A stretch of DNA of 64,000 nt from Isoetes taiwanensis (taxonomy: Eukaryota > Streptophyta > Lycopodiopsida > Isoetales > Isoetaceae), in NCBI GenBank assembly GCA_021234155.1, contig JAJEKV010000017.1:1727467-1791466 (forward strand), given 5' to 3'. Shown in pieces: positions 41,995-54,040 of the stretch (its first letter is position 1; every line of letters starts with the position of its first letter). The translations under genes and the position numbers were made by a program. The notes below the pieces were generated by a model. It searched no databases. It was not told the origin of the DNA and worked only from the letters and a program-made list of their open reading frames with translations.

Positions 41995-43790
41995 CAGGCA
42001 AATGTTACTATCTTCTGGTTGTTTTGGACGTGGGCATGGCAAATATTTTCCTGCTTATGCAGGTAGGGAGGTAAATATAGGACTGCAACTATGGGTCAAG
42101 CACTTGAAGTCCCTCCTAGTGGGATATTAACAGAAGGTACCATGGTTCTATTCGAGCCGCTTGAGACATTACTAGAGAATACGCATTTTAGGCAATGTTT
42201 CTTGAAGTTCGCTGAGAGGTAACGCAGAAGAGTTTTGCTTATGTACAATGGGGGCATTTCAAGCATTTAATTATGGAGTCTATAACAGTTGACTGGCGGG
42301 AGAATCTATTCCATTTTACAAAGACGTTCGTGATTTGAGAAAAATCCCTTCAACTAATAAGGTGCAGATGATATATATGGCAGAGCATATAATTGAAAGC
42401 TACATAAAAATAGGCAGGTATGAGCAAAACAATGTGACATTTTAACCTTTTTCTCAAGCTTAAACTTGTATGCCTTACATGTGACCAGGATCACCGAGGG
42501 AATTGAATATTTTGCATCAGATGCGTACAGAGATACTAAATACAAAAGATTTAGTTGATCCATAACTTTTCAAGCCTGCACTGACTGAGACCCTGAGAAT
42601 GGCACAAATGGTAATTATTCTTACATGGATTTTCAAGCTGAATGTAGCCACCATAATCCCTCTTTTATAAGTCATATACATGCCTTGTTGTTCCTCTTTG
42701 CCAATCAATTTCGCCGTTATTGGTAGATGTATTATTGTACTGAGTAGATTCAGAACTCAGTTTTGCCAATTCATGATATTAATCCTGCTAGTGTAAAACT
42801 GAATTGTATCCTTGGAGTGTCGCCTTATCATTTGAAACCATTATCCATTGATTATTGAGCCTCTTGTTGTTTTACTAGCATGACAATATGCCCTATATTA
42901 TTGGTGCTTATGCGGCTTTTAATGGTGCCAAACCCTCCTTCAGCACGCTATAATATCCTTCAGTAAGGAATGCATTTATGTAGAATTATGTACTTCTCAG
43001 TTGTGAAAATGCCATATCTTCCCAACTATGATGCTTATTTATCCCACATTTAATAATATTGGGTCCAAGTTCCTTCAGAGATTGAAAATGATTTTTTGTC
43101 TTTCAGATGTATGTCCCGAGTCTAAATCTGTCTTTCGTATTTACAACATCTAATGCATCTTCTACCTTGGCCTCATTTTCCAGCTTGTGACGTACCACTT
43201 AAGTGTATGCCCTCGATTGACCCCAACTTTCTAGATAAGTTATTTGTCATTCTTAATTTCCAGAATCTATTGACAATTAGAATTGACCCTTTTTTTGGTG
43301 CTAAAAAACTGTCATTCTATAAGTAATAAACTTTTGTCATTTTTTAATTTTCAGAATCTATTGAAGGATTATTGGCATTCACCCTTACTTCTTGGAGCTA
43401 AGAGAAGAGGGAGAAGGTTTTGACTAGCATAGTAGAAACATTCCAGATATCCGTAGGTACCATTTCAAAGATCTGGGTGGCAGTTTCCATTCTAATGATT
43501 CGTTCAAGAAAAGTTGTCCCATTAGTGGCGAATTAAAGGTTTATCAGGATGAAGAGGTTTCAGAAGCATAAGCGTGAGATCTGTGGAACTGCTAAATTGT
43601 ACAGAAATAGATTATTCAAGTGGTGTTCATGGCCAAGAAGCTTTGGATCCCTCCTTGAGTGCAAAGTTGTATGAAGCTTGCGAGCATATTTTCTTATTGT
43701 TGATAAAATATTGTTCCCAAGCACATTAGCTTTGGCTCACATTGAATCAGAAGTGGAATCAGGGTAGAAATTTGACAACCTAGAGTGTTT
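41995..43790 (+). pseudogene. RGS1-like (7TM regulator of G-protein signalling) pseudogene
   Basis: Four exon-like blocks in order. (1) MGQALEVPPSG, then FEPLETLLENTHFRQCFLKF up to a donor at 42,218. (2) 42,289-42,417: AGESIPFYKDVRDLRKIPST, then IYMAEHIIESYIKIG. (3) 42,489-42,610: RELNILHQMRTEILNTKDLV, then an in-frame TAA, then LFKPALTETLRMAQM. (4) from 43,355 after ttttcag: NLLKDYWHSPLLL. This is the exon order of the RGS domain of plant RGS1, a membrane protein that accelerates GTP hydrolysis by the G-alpha subunit. Splice signals survive (ggcag|gtatga, aaatg|gtaatt). A stop in block 3 and later frameshifts mark it as broken. A later piece (GQEALDPSLSAKLYEACEHI near 43,655) may be its C-terminal tail. 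The start of exon 4 is partly duplicated at about 43,260. Confidence 0.8.
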
Positions 43791-44520
43791 TTTTATATTG
43801 GAATTGTTGGTTTGGGGAAATGTGGTTTGACACACCAGAAAATAGGGTAAGAAAGTTTTAAGTGCTTACATATGGTTGCTGACATGGCTACACATGACAG
43901 CACTGTGTTTATGGCCAACCGACTTCAAAATTGTATGAACCAACTTATGCCAAAATATGTATGAGGGTTGGTTGATCAACTTATGCTAAAATATGCTTAA
44001 AAGTGACAAGCAATAGCAATAGAAATATGCTCCCATTGTTAAAAATATTTTTTCGAGACAACTATGCTCCAGCATATTATCATGGGAATGGCATGTTTGG
44101 AAATCCATAATTAATTGCCGGAATTTATTATGTCTTACGCAATTGGCTTGGTGCTGCATGGCAGATTGAGATGAGCTAGTTTTATTTTTATCTTGGTTGT
44201 TCTCTAGCCTCCATAAGGTTTCCAAAATGTAATTTGGATATCGTGTACCCTATGATTTGGTGTGGTTTTGGAGATGTATTCGTATATCCATACGTATAAA
44301 TCCTACACTGGAATATGGAGTTTAACTATGGTAGACTATCTGAGGGTTTCGAAGGCCGATCCTTTGGAATGCATGAGGAGGCGACGAGCTGGTGCAGATC
44401 CCAATTCCACATGGCGGTGATACAACTTAAAGATCTATACTGTTCAAGACCCGTTAAAGTATGAATTTGTGATCTTTTGCTTTGTTCTAACAACCCAACA
44501 CAAGACTGGAGGACTGGCGT
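43791..44520. other. No recognisable feature
   Basis: AT-rich, no conserved coding segment seen. Confidence 0.4.
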
Positions 44521-44665
44521 TATTAAACAAGACTGAACTCTCTGAATTCTCTGAAGCCAAGACTGAACTCTCTGAAGACTGAACTCTCTGACTGAAGAAC
44601 CAACTCACCAACTCACCACTGAACTCTCTGAAGACTGAACAAGACTGAACTCTCTGAAGCCACAG
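44520..44665. repeat. Short tandem repeat gactgaactctctgaa
   Basis: The 16-base phrase gactgaactctctgaa and close variants recur about six times. Confidence 0.85.
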
Positions 44666-44782
44666 TAACACAAGCAAGGATCAAAAACTTAGAAATAATC
44701 TTATAGATCTGATAAGAGCTTAACACTTGAGCAAGGTTACACTGTTTCCACAATAGAATATGAAGCAACCGTTCATTCCGTA

Positions 44783-45132
44783 TATCTACTCCGAGATGTG
44801 GTAAACCCGGACCACACGATGAACCGAGCGTGGCACTGTGTTTTGGCATGCTGATCTTTGAATAGAGCTTGCAATCAACTTCTTGAATGGTTCAATCCGG
44901 TTCAAACACCATTGGAATCATCTTGGCAGCCCCTAAAAACCTCATTCTATCAAGAGAGCAAGAGATTTGAGCATGGATCAAGCAAGATAAGTGAAAAAAC
45001 ATGCAGAAACAGTTGTCTTTTGAGCTTGAAACTGAGCACCAATGGTTAACCCGGTCTTTTGAGCTTGAAACTGAGCACCAGTGGTTAACCCGGACATGTG
45101 TCCGGGTTTACCACATCCCGGAGTAGATTTAC
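44783..45132. mobile_element. Small inverted-repeat element
   Basis: tctactccgagatgtggtaa (start near 44,786) continues into acccggac. This is the near-perfect inverse of gtccgggtttaccacatccc and the following ggagtaga (to about 45,130). A roughly 345-bp element with 29-base terminal inverted repeats is suggested; no clear target duplication was found. A 39-base direct repeat (tcttttgagcttgaaactg...) sits inside it at about 45,016-45,094. Confidence 0.55.
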
Positions 45133-46224
45133 GGCCATCCGCCATTATCCGCCCAACCGGATCCACGGCTTAAGGCAATTTCCCCTGGACTTAGAAAGGA
45201 AGGATGGTTCACAGCTATTCTTCCTTCAGCATATGACTCATCGGATACAAAGAATCAAGCTTGAATAAGCTTCAAGAGATAGGCTACCAGCAACAGAGAT
45301 TTGGGTCAGCCCCAGAGGCGACGCAGGGGAGCAAAAGTGGTCGGATCTGCTTGCAACACTCAGAAAATAGAGCAGCGATGAAAACTTCTCCTGTAAACTG
45401 GCCGATGCTATTTGTATCTGTGCTGGCCTTTTTCCAATCAGCCAAAAGGCATCCATGACAGACTCGACCTCTCCTTTGTGGTAGAAAATAACTGTTCTTT
45501 CTATTTTCGATGCTGCCCTTTATTGGGTCATACTATTTTGTCGTGGTCATGCCCCTTTCTTGTCTGACCTGCTCCCTTAAGTTGTGCCAGTTGCCAATTT
45601 CGCTCCCTCCAACTAATAATTTAGATAGGTCCCCCCTTTTTTATTTTAGCTTGACTAACTTTGTAATGGTTTGGTGGAAATGCCTTCCTAAGTCCCCCCT
45701 TTTCAAATATTCTTGAGAACCATTAAAAGTTAACGTTCTCTTGACAATTGCCTTAGCCCTTTTTAACGTGGATCACTCCCCCTAGCCTGCTTCATATCAG
45801 GCGGTCTGCTTCAGCACGTAGAGGGTTTGGCGAGCTGGTCGGCATGGCGATCGGTTAAAGGCTGGTGGCGGTTCCAAGTATTACTTGAGTGCCCTATTGT
45901 TGTGTTTCTGCATACATAAGAAGTCAAAGCAATAGGATGGTAGACAAGTGGGGCACTATCTCTCTTCTGTTGCTGCTGCAAGATAGAGCTACTCCATATA
46001 AAATTCTAAAATGGTGATCATTTCCCTGCTTAAGCTATCATATGGGATTAGGAGCAGTTGATAGCTGTATTGTACCTCAAGACTGACCTGCATACAATAT
46101 ACTTGTATATTTGAGCATATTCGCGCAATATGTTCTGGAACAAAGTGTGCAAGCTTGCAACCGATCATGCACAATCATGCATACACATAGATTGCATGCC
46201 AAGCAAGTATTTCTATTACGTTAC

Positions 46225-46800
46225 ATTTGGAACATGCGAATTGACGGTTCTTAGTTTGAATGTACGGGTTGGGAAAATGACCGCAAATAATATTATTATG
46301 ATATCAGCGATTGGGAATGATGGACCACTATATAGAACCTTGAACAATCCAGCTGATCAGAATGATGTAAATGGTTGTTGGTGGTATTGATTACAATAAC
46401 CACATTGCATCCTTATTATCATGTGGTATGAGCACATGGGGAGCTTCCATATGGGTAATGTCGAGACCTTGCTATTGTTCTGAGAGACGTGTGCTAGCTA
46501 GGAATATAAGTGAACCGATCACGAGAATCCTTGGGACACCAAGTTTAGAATTCCACTATGCTAAGTTCATGGCATATAGTCTTATCCGTGGCCGGCTTCT
46601 TTGTAGAAAGCATGATACTAAAATTTTGTGACTTGCGGCTATGGTGGCATGAAGCCCCGATGGTCTTGCCGGTCTGAGTTCCTAAAGAGATCTGTTTGGA
46701 ATGTTCTAAATCTTGCTAGTATGAAACAAGCAAGTACGGAGGGTGCTATAAAACTAGATGGACCCAATATGTATGAGCAAGGAGCAGGCCGTTTAAACCT
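46225..46800 (+). pseudogene. Site-1 protease (S1P, subtilase) pseudogene, copy 1
   Basis: Pieces in order: [20 protein letters not shown], then [11 protein letters not shown], then in the next frame [20 protein letters not shown], then YGGMKP, then SMKQASTEGAIKLDGPNMYE and QGAGRLNL before a donor-like gtatgt. This matches the membrane-bound subtilisin-type site-1 protease that cleaves membrane-anchored transcription factors in the Golgi. The oxyanion Asn (IGNDGP) is present, but the catalytic Ser segment (GTS.ASP) expected between YG.MKP and NLASMKQ is missing, and frames shift repeatedly. An intron-like sequence is retained, so it is an unprocessed gene relic. Confidence 0.85.
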
Positions 46801-48159
46801 GTATGTGTTCTTACAAATTTTGTTGTTTTATGTCAGTTGATTTTATTTTGTGCTGTATTCTCTGGCAACAGGGTTCAAATCCCCCACGAGCAGCTGTTAC
46901 GTGAGATGATTCTATCTTGACTTGTATTTTGACTTATTGCAAAGGTTACAAAATCTTATCTTTGAGGTGGTAATGGGGATTTGACCCCATCACTTTACTT
47001 GGTGGATGGTTTGGAATGCACCAGAAGGAATATGCATCAGAATATTATGTAAATCAATGGCCCAAAACAAACGATAATACAAAACAAATGATAATTATTC
47101 TCTTAGTATAATGTCATTATATGGTAGCACATTAATATTTGTTCTTTTCCTTTCTCGACCTTTAGATCATGGGAGATTCCATGAAATACCCTACATCAAA
47201 GTCCATGTTTTTCCTACTGTTAAATCTCCTGCATGAAAGATAAAATTTGTGCAATAATAATAAATTTTGCACAAACACCAAAATAATTGAGAATCATGCT
47301 CTTTTGACACCGGTTGCCTAGAAGCCTTGTCGACCTGGTCCTCTGCAGGCCTGCCGACCTAATCCGGCTCACATTCTGATCGATTCTGGCCTTGCGATCA
47401 CGATAGTAGCCACTCAATAAAATAGAGCATAGGCCAAAGGAATCGAACCTCCAGGCCATAACGGCCTCACCAGAACCCCGCAAACCCAAGCACAGAGCAT
47501 CAAATCTTAGAGGAGAGGTTTTCGGCTACCTCAGAAGAGATTTTCAGAGCACCCTTTTGCGCACAAGACCCACAAAGACGAGCCGGATTTTGAGGAATGG
47601 GTTAAACCCCAGGAGAGCCCATTGTGTTGAATAATTGGGCGAGCCCGTAAGTGCAATAAAGGCACGTATATGCGTATAGACATAAAATGTATAACAACTT
47701 TAAACCAAAATTGACTTGTTTTATAGCAAAGTTTTTATTTGCAAATTTATGTAAAAACAAGAAATTTGTTGTGGTGACATTCTTTCTTTTCTAAAACCCT
47801 ATGTCTACATAAGTGAGTCCATAAAAAAGAATATGCATAACAGAGAGAAATGCCAAAGTATGTTAGGTCATCCATCTTTGCACGTTTGAAGCACCCTCTT
47901 TGATGTTGTCAAAGACATAGAAGAGACCTCAAGAGTTTATTCATTCTTGGGGAAGGTTAACTATTTAGAATTCATAATAACAATTCGACCGTGTATTAGC
48001 AGAATTGATTTTTTTTTGTTTTTGTTTTTCCTTAGCGCAACAGCCGAACCTGGAATGTCACATTATCTAAAAAACCTAGCCTATTCATGTATCTTAAAAT
48101 ATGGCATGCCCTTTTATTATACCATTGGATCCTAATCTATCTCAACGGACATTATCGTT

Positions 48160-48242
48160 TTAGCAATTCTTTAATATTATTATTATTTATTCTTCTTCTT
48201 CTTCCTCTTATTATCATTATTATTATTATTATTATTATTACG
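48160..48242. repeat. (tta)n and (ttc)n microsatellite, copy 1
   Basis: attattatta and cttcttcttc runs, repeated in copy 2 at about 51,652-51,722. Confidence 0.9.
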
Positions 48243-48510
48243 TTTGCACAAACACGCATTGAGACTTTAAAGCAATTTAGAGTGTCAACTAGGACTTTAA
48301 GGAAAATACGTTTTAAGGTTTCTCATAGCAAATGTTCTGCTTACACATCTGTAACCCACTTTGGCATATGGAAAATGATCGACAACCAACACATACATGG
48401 TCAATCACTTGCACATTTCCATGTACAAAACATAAAATTTAACAATGGAAGAGCAGTGTAAAATGGTGATACAACTAGCATGACCTTTGCTATATTAGAG
48501 CAGTTATATT

Positions 48511-51500
48511 AGAGCTTGAAACTGAGCACCAATGGTTAACCCGGTCTTTTGAGCTTGAAACTGAGCACCAGTGGTTAACCCGGACATGTGTCCGGGTTTA
48601 CCACATCCCGGAGTAGATTTACGGCCATCCGCCATTATCCGCCCAACCGGATCCACGGCTTAAGGCAATTTCCCCTGGACTTAGAAAGGAAGGATGGTTC
48701 ACAGCTATTCTTCCTTCAGCATATGACTCATCGGATACAAAGAATCAAGCTTGAATAAGCTTCAAGAGATAGGCTACCAAAGAATGAGATTTGGGTCAGC
48801 CCCGGCGGCTTAATGCTAGGGAGCAAAAGTGGCCTGATCTGCTTGCAACACTCGAAAAAATAGAGCAAATGATGAAAAACTTCTCCCCAGAACCGGGCCG
48901 ATGCTATTTGTATCCGGTGGCCGCCCTTTTTCCAATCAGCCAAAAGGCATCCATGACGACTTCGACCTCTCCTTTGTGGTAGAAAATAAGCGTTCTTTCT
49001 ATTTTCGATGCTGCCCTTTATTGGGTCATACTATTTTGTCGTGGTCATGCCCCTTTCTTGTCTGACCTGCTCCCTTAAGTTGTGCCAGTTGCCAATTTCG
49101 CTCCCTCCAACTAATAATTTAGATAGGTCCCCCCTTTTTTATTTTAGCTTGACTAACTTTGTAATGGTTTGGTGGAAATGCCTTCCTAAGTCCCCCCTTT
49201 TCAAATATTCTTGAGAACCATTAAAAGTTAACGTTCTCTTGACAATTGCCTTAGCCCTTTTTAACGTGGATCACTCCCCCTAGCCTGCTTCATATCAGGC
49301 GGTGCCTTCAAAGACGTAGGGTTTGGCGAGCTGGTCGGCATGGCGATCGGTTAAAGGCTGGTGGCGGTTCCAAGTATTACTTGAGTGCCATATTGTTGTG
49401 TTTCTGCATACATAAGAAGTCAAAGCAATAGGATGGTAGACAAGTGGGGCACTATCTCTCTTCTGTTGCTGCTGCAAGATAGAGCTACTCCATATAAAAT
49501 TCTAAAATGGTGATCATTTCCCTGCTTAAGCTATCATATGGGATTAGGAGCAGTTGATAGCTGTATTGTACCTCAAGACTGACCTGCATACAATATACTT
49601 GTATATTTGAGCATATTCGCGCAATATGTTCTGGAACAAAGTGTGCAAGCTTGCAACCGATCATGCACAATCATGCATACACATAGATTGCATGCCAAGC
49701 AAGTATTTCTATTCTGTTCTGGCTGGAACATGCGAATTGACAGTTCTTAGTTTGAATGTACAGGTTGGGAAAATGACTGCAAATAATATTATTATGATAT
49801 CAGCGATTGGGAATGATGGACCACTATATAGAACCTTGAACAATCCAGCTGATCAGAATGATGTAAATGGTTGTTGGTGGTATTGATTACAATAACCACA
49901 TTGCATCCTTATTATCATGTGGTATGAGCACATGGGAGCTTCCATATGGGTAATGTCAGAGACCTTGCTATTGTTTACAGAGACTGTGTGCTAGCTAGGA
50001 ATATAAGTGAACTGATGCAGAATCCTTGGGACACCAAGTTTAGAATTCCACTATGCTAAGTTCATGGCATATAGTCTTATCCAGGCCGGCTTCTTTGTAG
50101 AAAGCATGATACTAAAATTTTGTGACTTGCAGCTATGGTCGCATGAAGCCTGATGGTCTTGCCAGTACAGTTCCTAAAGAGATACGCTGGAATGTTCTAA
50201 ATCTTGCTAGTATGAAACAAGCACGTACGGAGGGTGCTATAAAACTAGATGGACCCAATATGTATGAGCAAGGAGCAGGCCGTTTAAACCTGTATGTGTT
50301 CTTACAAATTTTGTTGTTTTATGTCAGTTGATTTTATTTTGTGCTGTATTCTCTGGCAACAGGGTTCAAATCCCCTTACGAGCTGTTCTGTGAGATGATT
50401 CTATCTTGACTTGTATTTTGACTTATTGCAAAGGTTACAAAATCTTATGCTGAGGTGGTAATGGGGATTTGACCCCATCACGGACTTGGTGGATGGTTTG
50501 GAATGCACCAGAAGGAATATGCATCAGAATATTATGTAAATCAATGGCCCAAAACAAACGATAATACAAAACAAATGATAATTATTCTCTTAGTATAATG
50601 TCATTATATGGTAGCACATTAATATTTGTTCTTTTCCTTTCTCGACCTTTAGATCATGGGAGATTCCATGAAATACCCTACATCAAAGTCCATGTTTTTC
50701 CTACTGTTAAATCTCCTGCATGAAAGATAAAATTTGTGCAATAATAATAAATTTTGCACAAACACCAAAATAATTGAGAATCATGCTCTTTTGACACCGG
50801 TTGCCTAGAAGCCTTGTCGACCTGGTCCTCTGCAGGCCTGCCGACCTAATCCGGCTCACATTCTGATCGATTCTGGCCTTGCGATCACTATAGTAGCCAC
50901 TCAATAAAATAGAGCATAGGCCAAAGGAATCGAACCTCCAGGCCATAACGGCCTCACCAGAACCCCGCAAACCCAAGCACAGAGCATCAAATCTTAGAGG
51001 AGAGGTTTTCGGCTGCCTCAGAAGAGATTTTCAGAGCACCCTTTTGCGCACAAGACCCACAAAGACGAGCCGGATTTTGAGGAATGGGTTAAACCCCAGG
51101 AGAGCCCATTGTGTTGAATAATTGGGCGAGCCCGTAAGTGCAATAAAGGCACGTATATGCGTATAGACATAAAATGTATAACAACTTTAAACCAAAATTG
51201 ACTTGTTTTATAGCAAAGTTTTTATTTGCAAATTTATGTAAAAACAAGAAATTTGTTGTGGTGACATTCTTTCTTTTCTAAAACCCTATGTCTACATAAG
51301 TGAGTCCATAAAAAAGAATATGCATAACAGAGAGAAATGCCAAAGTATGTTAGGTCATCCATCTTTGCACGTTTGAAGCACCCTCTTTGATGTTGTCAAA
51401 GACATAGAAGAGACCTCAAGAGTTTATTCATTCTTGGGGAAGGTTAACTATTTAGAATTCATAATAACAATTCGACCGTATTAGCGAATTGATTTTTTTT

Positions 51501-51995
51501 GTTTTTGTTTTTCCTTAGCCTTAAATTTAACCCGGAATGTCACATTATCTAAAAACCTAGCCTATTCATGTATCTTAAAATATGGCATGCCCTTTTATTA
51601 TACCATTGATCCTAATCTATCTCAAATCGGACATTATCGTTTTAGCAATTCTTTAATATTATTATTATTTATTCTTCTTCTTCTTCCTCTTATTATCATT
51701 ATTATTATTATTATTATTATTCACGCTTTGCACAAACACGCATTGAGACTTTAAAGCAATTTAGAGTGTCAACTAGGACTTTAAGGAAAATACGTTTTAA
51801 GGTTTCTCATAGCAAATGTTCCTTTTACACATCCAGAACCCACTTTGGCATATGGAAAATGATCGACAACCAACACATACATGGTCAATCACTTGCACAT
51901 TTCCATGTACAAAACATAAAATTTAACAATGGAAGAGCAAGTGTAAAATGGTGATACAACTAGCATGACCTTTGCTATATTAGAGCGCTTATATT
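48511..51995 (+). repeat. 3.49-kb tandem duplication, copy 2
   Basis: Near-identical to copy 1. Ends at ...gcgcttatattagagc. Differences are concentrated in short replaced blocks (for example 48,800-48,830 and 49,303-49,320). Confidence 0.95.
49720..50291 (+). pseudogene. Site-1 protease (S1P, subtilase) pseudogene, copy 2
   Basis: Same fragment as copy 1. Here the segment YGRMKPDGLASTVPKEI is cleaner than in copy 1, and the frame continues through NLASMKQARTEGAIKLDGPN to GAGRLNL. The catalytic Ser segment is again absent, so the deletion predates the duplication. Confidence 0.85.
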
Positions 51996-52409
51996 AGAGC
52001 AGCTTATCTAAACATATATAAGGCAGCTTGGGTTTTTTGTTTGAACCTAATATTTTTCGCCAGAAAAAGATGTGAGCATGCCACCGCCCTTGAAAAAAAA
52101 AAAAACATAAATGAAAATTAAATAAATAATGGCGACGTGCTTTCTTGCTTCGGCAATCCCCTGCTCTACTCTATGCATTTGCGGAGACGGTTATGCCATT
52201 TAAGCGACCAAGACGACCTCCGCCTTCCATTTCTCCTTCTTCGTGACCTTATGTGAAGCGGTCAGTTTCCAGATCGCAATCCGGGGCCTAGCTTCAACTA
52301 ACAAATCATCTTTCATGTATTCAATCGGTGGCCGAAGGCAAGGCACGCTCTGGCTTTGCCGATGTCTACAACCGCATTGCTCCAAATGAGCTTCCCAAAA
52401 TGGTTATGT
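51996..52409. other. No recognisable feature
   Basis: Contains an A-run (52,093-52,105) and no conserved coding segment. Confidence 0.35.
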
Positions 52410-53130
52410 TGGCCGTCCGGATGGAAGATTTGGTCCGATCACTGGTAGAGGTGGATACCCCCGCATATGGTGCGTGAGGATATGCCCGTTATGGCGCTTA
52501 GTTATGGATCGATGAATGGATATGGCAGAAGGGTATGGTGGTCGCTGCAGATATGGAGCTAAGCAGCCCCGGATATGGTAGTGGCTATGGAGGGCCGGGT
52601 ACGGGCCAGGCCGGGTGCTGGATATGCAAAATGCATCCGCAGTAGGAATGCATGGAGCAAACAAAGACACCCGGTTATGGTGCGTGTGTTTGGCGGTGGT
52701 TACCTGTGGAAGCGGTGGTTATGGCACCGCAGTCGGGGACCAGGTGGTGCTACGGGCGCATAGAAATACAACGGGATATAGCAGCTTATGGTTATAGTCA
52801 AAACGAAGGAAATTATGGTTCAAATGCGGTGCATATGGTGCTAGAGGAACCTTGGTTATAATTCTCCAGGGACAGTTGGTGGTGCAGCAGCTATAACCGG
52901 TTATGCCGATGGTTATGGCGTTAGACAGGTATTCCGATAATACCGGAGATCCGCAATTCTGACCGTATAATGTAGCTGGTGGTAATGGGGCAATTAAGGT
53001 GTGGAAGTTATGGAGTAGGTGGGTCAAGAAGCAGCTTGATGGTCCAACAAATGGACAAGGTAGCTATGAAGGATACAATGTGCCCGCGCGATACAAACTC
53101 AAAGAGGTGCCATTCTATTATCATGTTTAG
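52410..53130 (+). pseudogene. Gly/Tyr-rich protein relic (hnRNP-like tail)
   Basis: Across three frames the plus strand repeatedly spells ggatatgg/ggttatgg units, giving Gly-Tyr-rich pieces such as SSPGYGSGYGGPGTG, AAYGYSQNEGNYGSN and GGAAAITGYADGYGV. The last piece ends near a TAG at 53,128. Such composition is typical of the low-complexity tail of plant hnRNP-type RNA-binding proteins. No RNA-recognition motif was found upstream, so the identity rests on composition only. Confidence 0.45.
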
Positions 53131-53903
53131 AATTAATGATTCAACTTATTTGTTTTGTAATCGTTCTTCAGCTTATTTAAAATGATTATCAACTTGGGGC
53201 ATCTTGGCGGATCCGGGGCTTTAACCTTTTATATGTGTGCGAGGAGTGGTGATAGAGACGATTTTTTCAATGTTTTTGATCAAGCTTTAGCTCGAGTGCC
53301 ATGTGGAGATTCTAAAATATTATACAGTTGATTGATTCATTGATTCGTGTTTCAAGATCGAATTGCGCCATGAGAGACTACGTAAGCTTTGTAATGTATA
53401 AGTTCAAAGTTATGTGCTTTAAATGTATACCTAGAATGCATCGGTGGAAGTTATTATTTATTCCAGATGCTTGAAAACAAGCGACGCAAAAAATAGGTAG
53501 CCTATATCCCTTTCTTTTAAATTCTTTCTTTGGCATGTCAAAATGATCATATGGTTTTGGCGCCAGTAGCAAGATGCATAGGTGATAGATCTGGCTTAAT
53601 GCATGGCCAGATGGGAAAAGATTAGTAAACATACTTGCTTGTTTGTCAGAGGAAGCCGGAAGAAAGAGGTAACTACTCGCAGAAGAATCCGCAACCCAAA
53701 GTAATTACCTAAGTAGCTTAGAATCTTCTTTCTTATGATTTAATCAGAGGATGATCGTATAGTAGAGATGGTGGAACTTTGGGAACAAAGAAATGGGTCG
53801 CATCGGAAACAAAGGTCTTGAAAGGTACGACGAGCATTACACGTTTAAATTTGTACTATATGGCCCATCTTTTATATTCAAGACGGTAACTAACAATAAT
53901 CTA

Positions 53904-54040
53904 GGTAATATGCGATGGTTTAATCATTTGGATCCCAAGATCAAGAAAGGTGCATGGACATTTAACGAAGAGAAGAAACTATTTGCTACGATCGATGCAT
54001 GGCAATAAATGGACAGCCATAGCTAAACTTATTCCTGAAG
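53904..54040 (+). pseudogene. MYB3R-type MYB repeat exon
   Basis: Reads MRWFNHLDPKIKKGAWTFNE followed by EKKLFATIDA, then after a one-base shift HGNKWTAIAKLIPE, ending at a donor cctgaag|gtatat (54,040/54,041). This is the junction of two MYB repeats of three-repeat (MYB3R) factors, DNA-binding regulators of cell-cycle genes, with the tryptophan spacing kept. The frameshift and lack of neighbouring exons mark it as a relic. Confidence 0.75.

Larger units (their letters stand above)
45021..48510 (+). repeat. 3.49-kb tandem duplication, copy 1
   Basis: Begins gagcttgaaactgagcacc and runs to ...gcagttatattagagc, where the second copy starts with the same phrase. The two copies are almost identical over most of their length. 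Confidence 0.95.

Noticed and set aside
45510-45716. ORF of 68 codons repeated at 49,008
   Set aside because: It is identical only because it lies in the tandem duplication; no family match and no independent support.
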